Assembly (NCBI RefSeq): GCF_024347415.1 | Contig: NZ_AP025477.1 | Location: 1,550,001-1,614,000 of the forward strand | Origin: Vibrio crassostreae | GTDB taxonomy: Bacteria > Pseudomonadota > Gammaproteobacteria > Enterobacterales > Vibrionaceae | Direction: 5' to 3' | Length of the DNA stretch: 64,000 bases | In this document: piece by piece, positions 43,717 through 53,381 of the stretch | Numbering within the stretch: position 1 is the first letter of the stretch | Layout of the letters: each line of letters starts with the position of its first letter | Made by a program: the position numbers and the translations under genes | Notes under the pieces: model-generated | Database searches by the model: none | The model's input: the letters and a program-made list of their open reading frames with translations, nothing else | Told to the model about the DNA's origin: nothing

Positions 43717-44385
43717 ATGAAGTCTCGGATTTCGCTATTGCTGCTAGTTCTTACCTCTTTTACCTCTGTGGCGCTCAACAAGAGCGACCAAAGGTGGATA
43801 GATGCGGTGACCAAAACCTACGGCGATAGAGCCGGAAAGCGAGTAGCAACGTGGCGTTCAAACATGACGTCATACGACAGATTAAGTGAAAAAGAGAAGC
43901 TCAGGTCAGTGAACCAATTCTTCAACCAGATGTACTTTGTCGATGACAACTTACTGTGGGGAAAAAACGACTATTGGGCAACACCACTGGAGTTTTTAGG
44001 CAGCAATGCTGGTGACTGTGAAGATTTCACTATCGCAAAATACTTCTCTTTGCTTGAACTGGGCGTCCCAGATAAGAAATTGCGATTAGTGTACGTAAAA
44101 GCACTGGAGTTAAACCAATTCCATATGGTGTTGGCGTACTACTCAACACCGAGTGCAGAGCCACTAATTTTGGACAACTTAAACCCTGAAATTAAACGCG
44201 GTTCCAAACGCCCAGATCTACGACCGATTTACAGTTTCAACGGTAAAAATCTTTGGCTGATAAAATCGGCAGCGGGCAGCGGTAAATTAGCAGGGAAATC
44301 TTCAAGATTGAGCTTATGGAACGACTTACGTTCTCGTGAGCGCTCTCTAAAATTAAACAAACCCATTATCAATTACGATGAGTAG
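43717..44385 (+). CDS. lapG: LapG-type periplasmic Cys protease (BTLCP family)
   Basis: 222 residues with an N-terminal signal peptide (SRISLLLLVLTSFTSVA). The bacterial transglutaminase-like Cys peptidase triad is visible: Cys101 in GDCEDF, His136 in FHMVLAYY, Asp153 in LILDNL. LapG cleaves the N-terminal retention region of a LapA-type adhesin, releasing it from the surface, and is held by LapD when c-di-GMP is high. lapD starts five bases after its stop. Confidence 0.9.
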   Translation: MKSRISLLLLVLTSFTSVALNKSDQRWIDAVTKTYGDRAGKRVATWRSNMTSYDRLSEKEKLRSVNQFFNQMYFVDDNLLWGKNDYWATPLEFLGSNAGDCEDFTIAKYFSLLELGVPDKKLRLVYVKALELNQFHMVLAYYSTPSAEPLILDNLNPEIKRGSKRPDLRPIYSFNGKNLWLIKSAAGSGKLAGKSSRLSLWNDLRSRERSLKLNKPIINYDE

Positions 44386-44390
44386 GTACA

Positions 44391-46301
44391 ATGACTTTAT
44401 ATAAACAGCTTGTGGTCGGGATGGTTGCAGTGTTCATACTGCTGATGACGTCAGTTTTTATGATCGAATTCAATACCACCCGAGGATACTTAGAGGAGCA
44501 GCAACGCTCTGAGGTAAGTAATACCATTAATACTGTTGGACTGGCTCTCGCCCCTTACCTAGAAGAAAAAGACAAGGTGGCAGTGGAGTCTGTAATCAAC
44601 GCCCTGTTTGATGGCAGTTCTTATTCCGTCGTTCGATTGATCTTTCTCGACAGCGGTGATGACATTCTCCGCTCATACCCTGTAAAGCCAACTGGCGTAC
44701 CGGAGTGGTTTACCAACCTAAACCTGTTCGAGCCTGTTCATGACCGCCGCGTGATCACCAGTGGCTGGATGCAACTGGCAGAAGTAGAGATCGTAAGTCA
44801 TCCAGGCCCTGCCTACGATCAACTTTGGCAAGCATTCATCCGCTTATTAAGCATCTTTGGCACGATCTTCTTGCTCGGTTTAGTGTCTATATCTTGGATC
44901 CTTAAACGCGCTTTACGCCCGCTCTCGTTGATCATTACTAAGATGGATCAGATCGCCAAGAACCAGTTTGGCGAACCTCTAGCTCGTCCAAAGACAAAAG
45001 ATCTAACCTTGGTTGTCGACGGTATCAACCACATGTCGACTCAAGTTGAACTGGCATTTAAAAACCAAGCGAAAGAAGCTCAAAAGCTGCGTGAAAGAGC
45101 GTATATCGACCCTGTATCTCAGTTAGGTAACCGTGCTTACTACATGTCTCAGTTAACCCAGTGGTTAGAAGAGTCTAGCTTAGGTGGTTTAGCGGTACTA
45201 AAAGCCGAATTTATTAGTGAAGAGTACGACGAAAAAGGCTACCAAGAGGGTGATGCCTTGGTTCATCAACTGGCTGAACAGCTACAGGCTTCAATTTCAT
45301 CACCAGATATCACCATCGCCCGTATTTCTAGTGACGAGTTTGGCTTCATTATGCCGAACATTGACGAAAGCGAACTTAAACTTGTCGCGGGCAGCATCGT
45401 AAATTGCATTCAAAACCTAGGTTCAGACCCTACAGGTACGGCGAATCCACACATCGCATTAGGTGTGACATACAGCAACACCCGAAAAAACAGTACCGAA
45501 ATCATGTCGTTGGTTGATAACGCACTCTCAAGTGCCAAGGCGAACCGAGAGCTTGCTTACGGTTACGTAACCGCAGACGATCACGGCGCTGTGATGGGTA
45601 AACAACAATGGCGTATGTTGGTTGAAGAAGCGATCATCAACGACCTCATTACCTTCCGTCTTCAGGCTGCAAATAATGCCTTTGGTAAAACGTATCACCA
45701 AGAAGTATTCTCTGCGATTGAAAAAGATGGCGTGCGTTACGGTGCTAACCAGTACTTGTACGCACTAGAACAGCTTGAAATGAGCCACATTCTCGACCAA
45801 TACGTTATCGAGAAGATGATTGAAAAACTGAATGCGAAAGAAGTAACAAGCCCTGTTGCTATCAATATTTCGCCAAGCAGTATTTCTCAACCAAGCTTCA
45901 TCCGCTGGATCGGTAAGACGCTTGAACAAAATACTTCAATCGCTCACCTGTTGCACTTTGAGATTCCAGAAAACTGCTTCATCAACGTTCCGCACTACAC
46001 GGCACTATTGTGTAACACCATTCGCAATGCTGAAGCGGTGTTTGGTGTCGATAACTACGGACGTAACTTCCAATCTCTGGATTACATCAACGAATACCGT
46101 CCAAGCTATGTGAAGCTAGATTACCTGTTCACACATAACCTGGATGACGAAAAACAAAAGTTCACCTTAACGTCGATCTCTAGAACCGCTCACAACCTAG
46201 GCGTCACCACCATCGCGTCTCGAATAGAAACTCAGACTCAGCTAGATATCTTGTCTGATAACTACGTAGAAGTGTTCCAAGGCTTCATTGTTGATAAATA
46301 G
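44391..46301 (+). CDS. lapD: LapD-type inner-membrane c-di-GMP receptor
   Basis: 636 residues. N-terminal helix (8-28), LapD/MoxY periplasmic domain (about 30-150, with the conserved W in GWMQLAEVEIVSHPGPAYD), second helix (about 158-178), HAMP, then a degenerate GGDEF domain (SSDEFG replaces GGDEF) and a degenerate EAL domain (EVF at the EAL position). It is thus a receptor, not an enzyme: c-di-GMP binding to EAL signals through HAMP to the periplasmic domain, which sequesters LapG. Gene order lapC-lapG-lapD-lapB supports this. Confidence 0.92.
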   Translation: MTLYKQLVVGMVAVFILLMTSVFMIEFNTTRGYLEEQQRSEVSNTINTVGLALAPYLEEKDKVAVESVINALFDGSSYSVVRLIFLDSGDDILRSYPVKPTGVPEWFTNLNLFEPVHDRRVITSGWMQLAEVEIVSHPGPAYDQLWQAFIRLLSIFGTIFLLGLVSISWILKRALRPLSLIITKMDQIAKNQFGEPLARPKTKDLTLVVDGINHMSTQVELAFKNQAKEAQKLRERAYIDPVSQLGNRAYYMSQLTQWLEESSLGGLAVLKAEFISEEYDEKGYQEGDALVHQLAEQLQASISSPDITIARISSDEFGFIMPNIDESELKLVAGSIVNCIQNLGSDPTGTANPHIALGVTYSNTRKNSTEIMSLVDNALSSAKANRELAYGYVTADDHGAVMGKQQWRMLVEEAIINDLITFRLQAANNAFGKTYHQEVFSAIEKDGVRYGANQYLYALEQLEMSHILDQYVIEKMIEKLNAKEVTSPVAINISPSSISQPSFIRWIGKTLEQNTSIAHLLHFEIPENCFINVPHYTALLCNTIRNAEAVFGVDNYGRNFQSLDYINEYRPSYVKLDYLFTHNLDDEKQKFTLTSISRTAHNLGVTTIASRIETQTQLDILSDNYVEVFQGFIVDK

Positions 46302-46319
46302 TTGTAAGGGTTATATCAC

Positions 46320-48434
46320 ATGCAAGATCCACTATTGAACTCACTGATCTACGTTAGCCGATATTACGGGTTAGCTAACTCGCCTGAAGCGTTGATCAAT
46401 GGGCTACCATTATCAGACGGAAAGCTAACCCCTTTCCTATTCCCTCGTTCTGCAGAGCGAGCAGGATTGGTGGCGAAAGAAAACCGTTCCGACTTGGAAA
46501 AGATACCTCACCTGATTCTGCCTGCGGTTTTACTACTTAAACAAGGTGAGGCGTGCGTTCTCAACAGCATTGATTTAGAAAAGCAAGAAGCGGAAATCAT
46601 TACAGCGGAAAGCGGAATGGTGCCAATCATCATTCCTGTCGAAGAACTGAAAGAACAATTCATCGGCCGCTACTTCTTGGTAAAGAAACAGTTTCGCTAT
46701 GATGAACGTTCACCAGAGGTTCTAAAAACACGTAAAGGGCATTGGTTTTGGAGTACCATTTGGGAATCAAAAAACATCTACCGAGATGTGTTGATAGCCT
46801 CCATTCTGATCAATATCTTCGCGATAGCCGCGCCAATGTTCACACGCTTGGTGTATGACAAAGTCGTTCCCAACCTTGCCTTTGAAACTTTGTGGGTGCT
46901 AGCGAGTGGTATCTTTGTCGTGTTCCTATTCGATTTGCTGCTCAAATTGATGCGAAGCTACTTCATTGACGTTGCCGGTAAGAAATCCGACATCCTCATT
47001 TCTTCCAAGCTGTTTAGTAAGGTACTAGGGATTCGTATGGAAGCAAAGCCTGCTTCTGTCGGTGCTTTTGCCAAAAACTTGCAAGAGTTCGAATCAATCC
47101 GTGAGTTCTTTACCTCAGCAACCATCGGCTCGTTAATCGACTTACCATTCGCGCTGATGTTCTTGGCGTTGATTTGGTTAATGGCCGGAAACCTTGTATT
47201 TGTTCCTGTTGTCGGCGTGGTTATTCTGATCATCTATGCACTGTTAATCCAAGGTCCACTGCGTCGTACTATTGAAGAGGGCTCTCGTCTTGCTTCTCAG
47301 AAGTACGCGAACTTGATTGAAAGTTTGGCTGGGTTAGAGACGGTTAAGCTGTTCAGCGCGCAGAGTCAGTTCCAATTCCGTTGGGAAGAAGCGGTTGCGC
47401 ACATGGCAAATTGGAATATCAAAAGCCGACGCATCACAGACAGCATCCAAAACACCGCCGGCTTTGTTCAGCAAAGTACTAACGTAGGTATGATCATTTT
47501 TGGTGTGTATCTCATTGCTGAAGGTGAACTGACTATGGGTGGCTTGATTGCTGCGACCATGCTGAGTGGCCGTGCGATTGGTCCTCTTGTTCAACTGTCT
47601 TTGCTTTCTACACGTTATAACCAAGCGAAGTCGTCGATGACTCTGATTGAGCAAGTCATGTCGATGCCTGATGAACAAGAAGAAGGCAAACGCTACATTC
47701 ACCGCCCGATTATTCAAGGTCATATCGCGTTAGACAAAGTGACGTTCCACTACCCTGACTCGCCAGTCGCTTCTATCAGAGACTTAACACTGCATATTAA
47801 ACCTGGTGAAAAGGTGGCGATCATTGGCCGAATTGGTTCAGGTAAAACGACTCTAGAGCGCCTGATTATGGGCCTGTATAAGCCCACAGAAGGCCATGTT
47901 CGCATTGATGACACCGACATGGAGCAACTGCATCATGTCGACGTACGACGCAATATAGGCTGTGTACCGCAAGACAGTAACCTATTCTATGGCTCAGTAA
48001 GAGACAACATTACCTTAGGTCGTCCATTGGTCGATGACCGTGATGTAATGGATGCTGCGAACCGTGCAGGTGTTACCGCTTTTACTCAGCAAGATCCAGC
48101 AGGCTTAGAACGCCAAGTGGGCGAAGGCGGTGGTTTGCTGTCTGGTGGTCAACGTCAGTCAATTGCCATTGCTAGAGCCTTCCTAGGCCGTCCTCCAGTG
48201 CTGTTGATGGACGAACCGACCAGTGCGATGGATAACCGTTCAGAAATGCACATCAAGCACCAGCTTAACCAATTGCAACCAAGCGAGACATTAATTCTGA
48301 TTACGCACAAAACATCGATGTTGGACATTGTAGACAGAGTGATCGTAATGGAGAAGGGCTGCATTATTGCTGACGGGCCAAAAGCGCAAGTTCTGTCAGA
48401 CTTGAAGCAAGGTAAGGTAAGAGCTGCAAGTTAA
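46320..48434 (+). CDS. lapB: Type I secretion ABC transporter (LapB family)
   Basis: 704 residues. The N-terminal 120 residues form a degenerate C39-peptidase-like domain (no catalytic Cys), then six transmembrane helices (about 150-420) and an ATPase with Walker A GRIGSGKTT, signature LSGGQRQ, Walker B VLLMDEPTS. It exports a large RTX-type adhesin with LapC and a TolC-like channel. No adhesin gene follows in the window: the next gene is on the opposite strand. A strong terminator ends the operon at 48485. Confidence 0.92.
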   Translation: MQDPLLNSLIYVSRYYGLANSPEALINGLPLSDGKLTPFLFPRSAERAGLVAKENRSDLEKIPHLILPAVLLLKQGEACVLNSIDLEKQEAEIITAESGMVPIIIPVEELKEQFIGRYFLVKKQFRYDERSPEVLKTRKGHWFWSTIWESKNIYRDVLIASILINIFAIAAPMFTRLVYDKVVPNLAFETLWVLASGIFVVFLFDLLLKLMRSYFIDVAGKKSDILISSKLFSKVLGIRMEAKPASVGAFAKNLQEFESIREFFTSATIGSLIDLPFALMFLALIWLMAGNLVFVPVVGVVILIIYALLIQGPLRRTIEEGSRLASQKYANLIESLAGLETVKLFSAQSQFQFRWEEAVAHMANWNIKSRRITDSIQNTAGFVQQSTNVGMIIFGVYLIAEGELTMGGLIAATMLSGRAIGPLVQLSLLSTRYNQAKSSMTLIEQVMSMPDEQEEGKRYIHRPIIQGHIALDKVTFHYPDSPVASIRDLTLHIKPGEKVAIIGRIGSGKTTLERLIMGLYKPTEGHVRIDDTDMEQLHHVDVRRNIGCVPQDSNLFYGSVRDNITLGRPLVDDRDVMDAANRAGVTAFTQQDPAGLERQVGEGGGLLSGGQRQSIAIARAFLGRPPVLLMDEPTSAMDNRSEMHIKHQLNQLQPSETLILITHKTSMLDIVDRVIVMEKGCIIADGPKAQVLSDLKQGKVRAAS

Positions 48435-48484
48435 AGCGCTCATGTGACTTAAAGAATCTAGCTAAATCAATATCAGTGACAAGC

Positions 48485-48512
48485 AAAGGGGGGAGCATCA
48501 GCTCCCCCCTTT
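48485..48512 (+). terminator. Terminator of the Lap operon
   Basis: AAAGGGGGGAGC-atca-GCTCCCCCCTTT, a perfect 12-bp stem; A/T on both edges so it also serves the convergent DUF342 gene. Confidence 0.95.
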
Positions 48513-48583
48513 GGTTTATTCGAATATATAGAAAACGGTTCGAACCGATCTAGTCAGAATCGTTCAGATTGAGAGTCTTTCAA

Positions 48584-50254
48584 TCACAATGAGATATCTT
48601 CTTGTTCCATCTTAAATGAACATTGAATCTCGTATTGATTGAACGAGAATACACTGCCACCATGCGTTCGCTTAGTAGTGACCGTCTCATCACCAAACTG
48701 GATCGTCACTCGGGTATACACTTTTTCATGAGCCTCTATGGTGCATTCGGCAAGGTTGGTTTCAAATTCCGCTTCGAGGGTATCCAACTGCGACTTAGTA
48801 TTTTCAATGGCGAGGTTGTTCTTCTCACGTTGCTGCTCAATTTCTAGGGCTTGCTCTTCGCTTCTCTCAGCTTTCGGGCGCTTCTTAAATTCTAACTCTT
48901 GGCGGATCACACCCATGGTTTGCTCTTGAGTGTGTTTATAAGTTTCCTTCAGCTCGGCTATCTTTTGTCGGTAGCCATCGTAGCGTGCAAAACCATGTAC
49001 CTTGGTTGCGGTGTCTCCCTCAACACCTAAGAACACACATTCTATCTTTCCACCGACTTTGGCTTCGCCACCACTGAGCGTGCCATGCTTTTTCAAACTG
49101 TCCATCACGATAAGATTGTTACCACAGCGAATGTCATTACTCATACTGTGCACACCAAGTCGAAGGTCACCGGCGGTTTGTAGCTCGGCATTCTGTGCGT
49201 AGCTTGCAGTAATGGAACCTTTACTGAATACCTTACAACTTTTTGGCTCACCCTCTTTGGTGGTGTGGCCGATAATACCTTTCGCGACTTTGATATCTCC
49301 CTGAGCTTGAACTTCGGCTGATTCAATAAAACCACCCACCGTGACACTTCCGGTCGCCTTGACGATCATCCCCGGCTCGATGTTGCCAGAGACAAAGACA
49401 TTGCCTTTGAATTTAACGTGCCCAGTTGAGACATCGACGTTGCTGACACATAAGGCGTCATCCACTTCGATGGTTCGATCTTTAATGATGGGCAATCCAG
49501 GGTGTGAGGCGAGTAGTAGATTGGGATCTTCAGGGGAGATGTAGGTACCTTTTCCAGGCTTGATTAAACTGTCTTGTCCAGGAAGCGGTGGGATAACTCG
49601 ACCTTGGACGGTAAAGCCTGCAATGCCTTTGGTTGCGGGGGTACGTTTCATTAAGTGATCATTTTGACCAACGGTAATGGTTTGTCCCAAATCTCGCATA
49701 TCGATCTTGCCTTCGTCTTTACTGCGAGGCTTCAAGACTTGGCGAGTAATATCTTCAACCAAAGCGTCAAACTTAGCGTCTTTACCCTTTACGGGTTGTG
49801 TCCCCTTGGCGACTGGCTGAGTAAACTTTTCACCCGGCTTAAGCTTGCTACTCATCATCAATGCTTTTCTGAGTGCTAACTTATTAATTCCTTTTGTTAT
49901 GTGGGCTTGAGCTAAACAATGAATAATGTCGCTACCACGCAGCGCATGCCCATTATATGGCCCCGTTACCACAAGACTTGCGAGCATCTCATCATCAGAT
50001 AATTCGACCGTAACATTGGCATTTCGAACTTCTGCAATCAAGATTCCTTCATAAGCTTCCCCCTTACCTTCTTTAGCAAGAGTGACAAAACGCAAAACCT
50101 CTTCTTCGAAAATAAAATAGTTTGATGCGTTCAAAGCTTCCAAGGTTGCTGGCAGCGTCTTATTATCAAAGCTTGCGTCGACCACAAACCCAGTTGGCAG
50201 ACACGCCATCACTTGTTGCTTATCTTCCGACAATGTAACGATGTTATCCCACAT
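48584..50254 (-). CDS. DUF342 / FapA-like protein
   Basis: 556 residues. An N-terminal wing (1-150), then the FapA (DUF342) beta-helix region with repeated GxxV/I strands (about 245-410, e.g. GHVKFKGNVFVSGNIEPG), followed by a coiled coil (about 430-500) and a C-terminal strand domain. DUF342 proteins (FapA, sometimes annotated flagellar assembly protein A) are polymer-like cytoplasmic proteins; role not settled. Isolated gene, convergent with the Lap operon. No flagellar gene is nearby. Confidence 0.85.
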   Translation of the reverse strand: MWDNIVTLSEDKQQVMACLPTGFVVDASFDNKTLPATLEALNASNYFIFEEEVLRFVTLAKEGKGEAYEGILIAEVRNANVTVELSDDEMLASLVVTGPYNGHALRGSDIIHCLAQAHITKGINKLALRKALMMSSKLKPGEKFTQPVAKGTQPVKGKDAKFDALVEDITRQVLKPRSKDEGKIDMRDLGQTITVGQNDHLMKRTPATKGIAGFTVQGRVIPPLPGQDSLIKPGKGTYISPEDPNLLLASHPGLPIIKDRTIEVDDALCVSNVDVSTGHVKFKGNVFVSGNIEPGMIVKATGSVTVGGFIESAEVQAQGDIKVAKGIIGHTTKEGEPKSCKVFSKGSITASYAQNAELQTAGDLRLGVHSMSNDIRCGNNLIVMDSLKKHGTLSGGEAKVGGKIECVFLGVEGDTATKVHGFARYDGYRQKIAELKETYKHTQEQTMGVIRQELEFKKRPKAERSEEQALEIEQQREKNNLAIENTKSQLDTLEAEFETNLAECTIEAHEKVYTRVTIQFGDETVTTKRTHGGSVFSFNQYEIQCSFKMEQEDISL

Positions 50255-50592
50255 TCGAATTGAGTATCCCTAATGACTCAGTTGTTATTCAGTCTATATA
50301 ATTCGTTCTGCGCTTAGAATCACATTATTAGAATAATCAGCGTCACATCACTTACTTTCGATTCTGCAAACATGACTCATAAATAAGACTGACACATTTT
50401 ATGATCGGCTTCACCTTTACAAATACATTAGTGAATTTTCCAAGATATTTCGTGCGATTGAATGTTGATACGAGGTTGGGCCAAATAGTAAAGACCAGTA
50501 GGTATAAAAGATTAGAGGCTGTAATGGAGAGATAAAACAGAAAGGCTAAAACAGGAAATCCAGGTAAAACCAGATTTCGTTATTGTGTTCCA

Positions 50593-50607
50593 GTTTACAG
50601 TGTAAAT
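50593..50607. other. parS2 site
   Basis: TTTACAGTGTAAA (core 50594-50606), exact match to the parS2 consensus, in the 418-base gap between the DUF342 gene and tmcA. Apart from the parS2 sites nothing else stands out in that gap. Confidence 0.8.
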
Positions 50608-50618
50608 CCAAGATTCTA

Positions 50619-50633
50619 ATTTACACTGTAAAT
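50619..50633. other. parS2 site
   Basis: TTTACACTGTAAA (core 50620-50632), 26 bp from the previous site centre to centre. Confidence 0.8.
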
Positions 50634-50672
50634 CTAATTCGTAGCGGTAAGTCTATTAAAATGATGACCTGT

Positions 50673-52766
50673 CTATTTACACTGTAAATTTGCTAGCAAA
50701 GCATCGACATCTTTACGAAACTGAATCTCTGCTTGTTTACGACCCACAAGATTAAACTGCTCGACACAAATCCCCCACTCTTTCTGTTGAACGACCTTTG
50801 CGATAAGTAAGTCAGAAACACTGGCTTCTCGATCGTTACTGAACAAAATCAAATTCAATACGCTGAAGCTAATCGCATCATAACTATTGCCACCGTTTAC
50901 GTAATTTCTAACTAATTGAGTTTCAGACTCACTAACGGTTTGTACACTCTTTGGCAGCAGTGCGCGCACCATATTGGTTTCAAGTGAAACTAAAGAACCA
51001 GAAACAAGAAAACAGTAGCCACGCTCGAAGTGATTTTGAACTTGGTTAATCCAGCTTTGAGAGTTTGAATTAAGTGCCTTAACCATCAAAACCGAATGAC
51101 AGCCACTTGCCTGATCTCGCTGGTGGCCGAAGTGCACAGCTTCGAACTCACTACCACGCCAAAAAGAAATCAATTCGCTGGTCGCACCAAAACTTGTCGC
51201 CAGATAATCTGCTTGGCTGATTTGCTGTGATAGCAGCTTCAGCATCCAACGCCCAATTCCCGAACCTTGATGGTGAGTTGAAACTGCGATGCGCATAACT
51301 CGAAGGCAACTACTAGTCGCAGCCTGAGTACAGCCAAGTTGGTTTGCGAGTAAAACAGGAGCCAGGTGACCTTGAGGCCTGCGCTTTCCAAGTTGAATCT
51401 GAGTGGTCAACTCTTTATCTAAACCGCCCTCCTCCGTCACCAACATACAACCAAGACATTCATCTTTCTGCCAAGCAGCATATAAATGGATAGCTGGATT
51501 ATTTAAGAACTGCATTAAGTCGTTCGGCGATGTCTGATAATGCGCATCAACGAGAAGAGAAAAACATTGCTGTAGCTGCTCAGGGTTAGCCAAGCATTCT
51601 GCTTTTGACAACTCGACCAAGTTTAATTGGTTGCTTTCTTCAGCAGAAAAGCTATTTAACTCATGAACTGCGGAGTCACTTAGCGATACGTCGTTACCAA
51701 GCAGGAAGCAATCAAACAACCAAGCTTCTAGTGGATCGTTGTTATTCCAACGAATCGGTTGTTCGAGCTTAAAGCCTTTCCACCCCGGACGATGCTCAGA
51801 AAGCCAAGATTCGAACTTGATACCAAACCCTCGTCCACTGCCCTCGTAACCGTGTACCGTGGTTGAAAAAACCATACGGTGATAGATAACGACCATGGAT
51901 TTAAGCATTGGGATTGGAATTGCAGCCGCTTCGTCAACCAATAACAGATCGCAATCAGGCTTAGATTTAAGTAATTCATCTGGTGCGACAAACCTTAAAC
52001 TTCCACCTTGATAACCAATGTGAGTCGCGTTAATTACTTCACACGTATCGAGTCGCTGTAACGCATGAGAAAATACCGGCTCAATCGCTTTCACAGACGG
52101 AGCGGTAACAATAATATTTAAACCCTGTCGCTCTGCCAAAAGCCCGGCAGCAGCAATACCCAAAGTTGAGCTTTTACCTCGTCCTCGGTCTGCAGTTAAA
52201 ATAAGTGGGCGTTTTCGATGCCCTGTGACGACTTTCTTAACTAACTCGACGGCCATTTTTTGCTGTTCGAATTTGTCCAAACCATTTTTAACGCTTTGCT
52301 TCTTAGGAAGAGCGCTAGTCGCTTGAGTAACCCCCTCTGCTTCATTCTGTTGTGAAACAGAGATCAGTTTGTCGAAATGGAGTTTTAACCAACGTTGACC
52401 AAAGCTCTCGCTATCTTCAGAGCCATCAATTTTTGGCGGCAACACCAACAACAGTCCACCACCGACTAACGAACCGAGCGCGGCACTAAAACCATTCGCA
52501 TCAAACTGTTCTCTAAAATCACAAACAAGAACTTGGCACTCACGACCAAGCAGTTGTTGGCCTTTTTTTACTGGAACATGAATTACACCTTCAAATGGCG
52601 TACCGCCAATCTGGAAGATGCTCGGAGTGCATGAGTCTTGAAGGAAGGTAAAAACAGCAGAGTTTTGCCAATCAAAATCACCTTCAAAGACCACACCGTA
52701 ACGGTGATCGTTATGTTGAGCAATATTAGAAAGTGTATGCAGAAAAGAGTTGGTTGGGTTTGTCAT
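50673..52766 (-). CDS. tmcA: tRNA(Met) cytidine acetyltransferase
   Basis: 697 residues. N-terminal DUF1726 region, then an RNA-helicase-like ATPase (Walker A TADRGRGKSS near residue 195, Walker B LLLVDEAAAIP) and a GNAT acetyltransferase domain (about 370-560, with RIAVSTHHQGSGIGRWML for acetyl-CoA). It makes N4-acetylcytidine at the wobble position of elongator tRNA(Met). The stop codon and last residues (LQCK) are encoded by a parS2 site. An IS element lies 60 bases before its start, so its native promoter region may be disturbed. Confidence 0.95.
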   Translation of the reverse strand: MTNPTNSFLHTLSNIAQHNDHRYGVVFEGDFDWQNSAVFTFLQDSCTPSIFQIGGTPFEGVIHVPVKKGQQLLGRECQVLVCDFREQFDANGFSAALGSLVGGGLLLVLPPKIDGSEDSESFGQRWLKLHFDKLISVSQQNEAEGVTQATSALPKKQSVKNGLDKFEQQKMAVELVKKVVTGHRKRPLILTADRGRGKSSTLGIAAAGLLAERQGLNIIVTAPSVKAIEPVFSHALQRLDTCEVINATHIGYQGGSLRFVAPDELLKSKPDCDLLLVDEAAAIPIPMLKSMVVIYHRMVFSTTVHGYEGSGRGFGIKFESWLSEHRPGWKGFKLEQPIRWNNNDPLEAWLFDCFLLGNDVSLSDSAVHELNSFSAEESNQLNLVELSKAECLANPEQLQQCFSLLVDAHYQTSPNDLMQFLNNPAIHLYAAWQKDECLGCMLVTEEGGLDKELTTQIQLGKRRPQGHLAPVLLANQLGCTQAATSSCLRVMRIAVSTHHQGSGIGRWMLKLLSQQISQADYLATSFGATSELISFWRGSEFEAVHFGHQRDQASGCHSVLMVKALNSNSQSWINQVQNHFERGYCFLVSGSLVSLETNMVRALLPKSVQTVSESETQLVRNYVNGGNSYDAISFSVLNLILFSNDREASVSDLLIAKVVQQKEWGICVEQFNLVGRKQAEIQFRKDVDALLANLQCK
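50675..50689. other. parS2 site overlapping the 3' end of tmcA
   Basis: TTTACACTGTAAA (core 50676-50688) encodes the last residues of TmcA and abuts its stop codon. Third site within 95 bp. Confidence 0.8.
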
Positions 52767-52871
52767 AGTTAGCGTCCAGATTCATCTAAACACAGTTTAT
52801 CACAGCCAAATAAAAAGCCGCATAATGAACTGACCCCCAATAGTTGGACACCAATTATTGGGGGTCTTTTT

Positions 52872-53381
52872 ATGTCCAAATATAGCCGAGAGCTAAAATG
52901 TATCATTGCTAAGCAATATTTAGATGGCACGTCATCTCTCTACTTAGCAAAACAATATTCAATCTCTTCAAGACAGATACGGTATTGGGCTCAAGTCTTT
53001 GCCATCCATGGTACTGATTCATTTTTACCAACTAAGCATGCTGCTTCTGCTCAGACAAAGCGAAAAGCATTGAATTTAATGTGGACGAATGAATGGTCTC
53101 TCACGCACACTAGCGCTGTATTAAACCTCTCATCCCCTGGGATACTCTCTGTCTGGCTCAAACGATTTAATGAGCTGGGTATCAAAGGGCTCAAAATGCG
53201 CCAGAAAGGAAGACCCTCAATGAAACAGCAACCTCAACGTACCACTAAGCCTGATAATGAAATGACGCTTGAGGAGCTAAAAGAGGAGTTGGTCTACTTA
53301 CGAACCGAGAATGCCGTTCTAAAAAAGTTGGAAGAGTTGGAGCAGGAAAAAAACCGTCGAACAAAGAAAAAGCGGTCATAG
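52872..53381 (+). CDS. IS3-family transposase OrfA
   Basis: 169 residues. N-terminal helix-turn-helix (YSRELKCIIAKQYLDG, then SSLYLAKQYSISSRQIRYW) followed by a second HTH of the IS150 type and a C-terminal leucine-zipper-like helix (LEELKEELVYLRTENAVLKKL). It binds the IS ends. The slippery heptamer A-AAA-AAC at 53348-53354 near its end fits programmed -1 frameshifting into OrfB. Confidence 0.93.
   Translation: MSKYSRELKCIIAKQYLDGTSSLYLAKQYSISSRQIRYWAQVFAIHGTDSFLPTKHAASAQTKRKALNLMWTNEWSLTHTSAVLNLSSPGILSVWLKRFNELGIKGLKMRQKGRPSMKQQPQRTTKPDNEMTLEELKEELVYLRTENAVLKKLEELEQEKNRRTKKKRS

Noticed and set aside
42266..48434. Type I secretion cluster for a haemolysin
   Set aside because: Presence of LapG protease and LapD receptor, and the lack of a toxin gene, points to an adhesin system.
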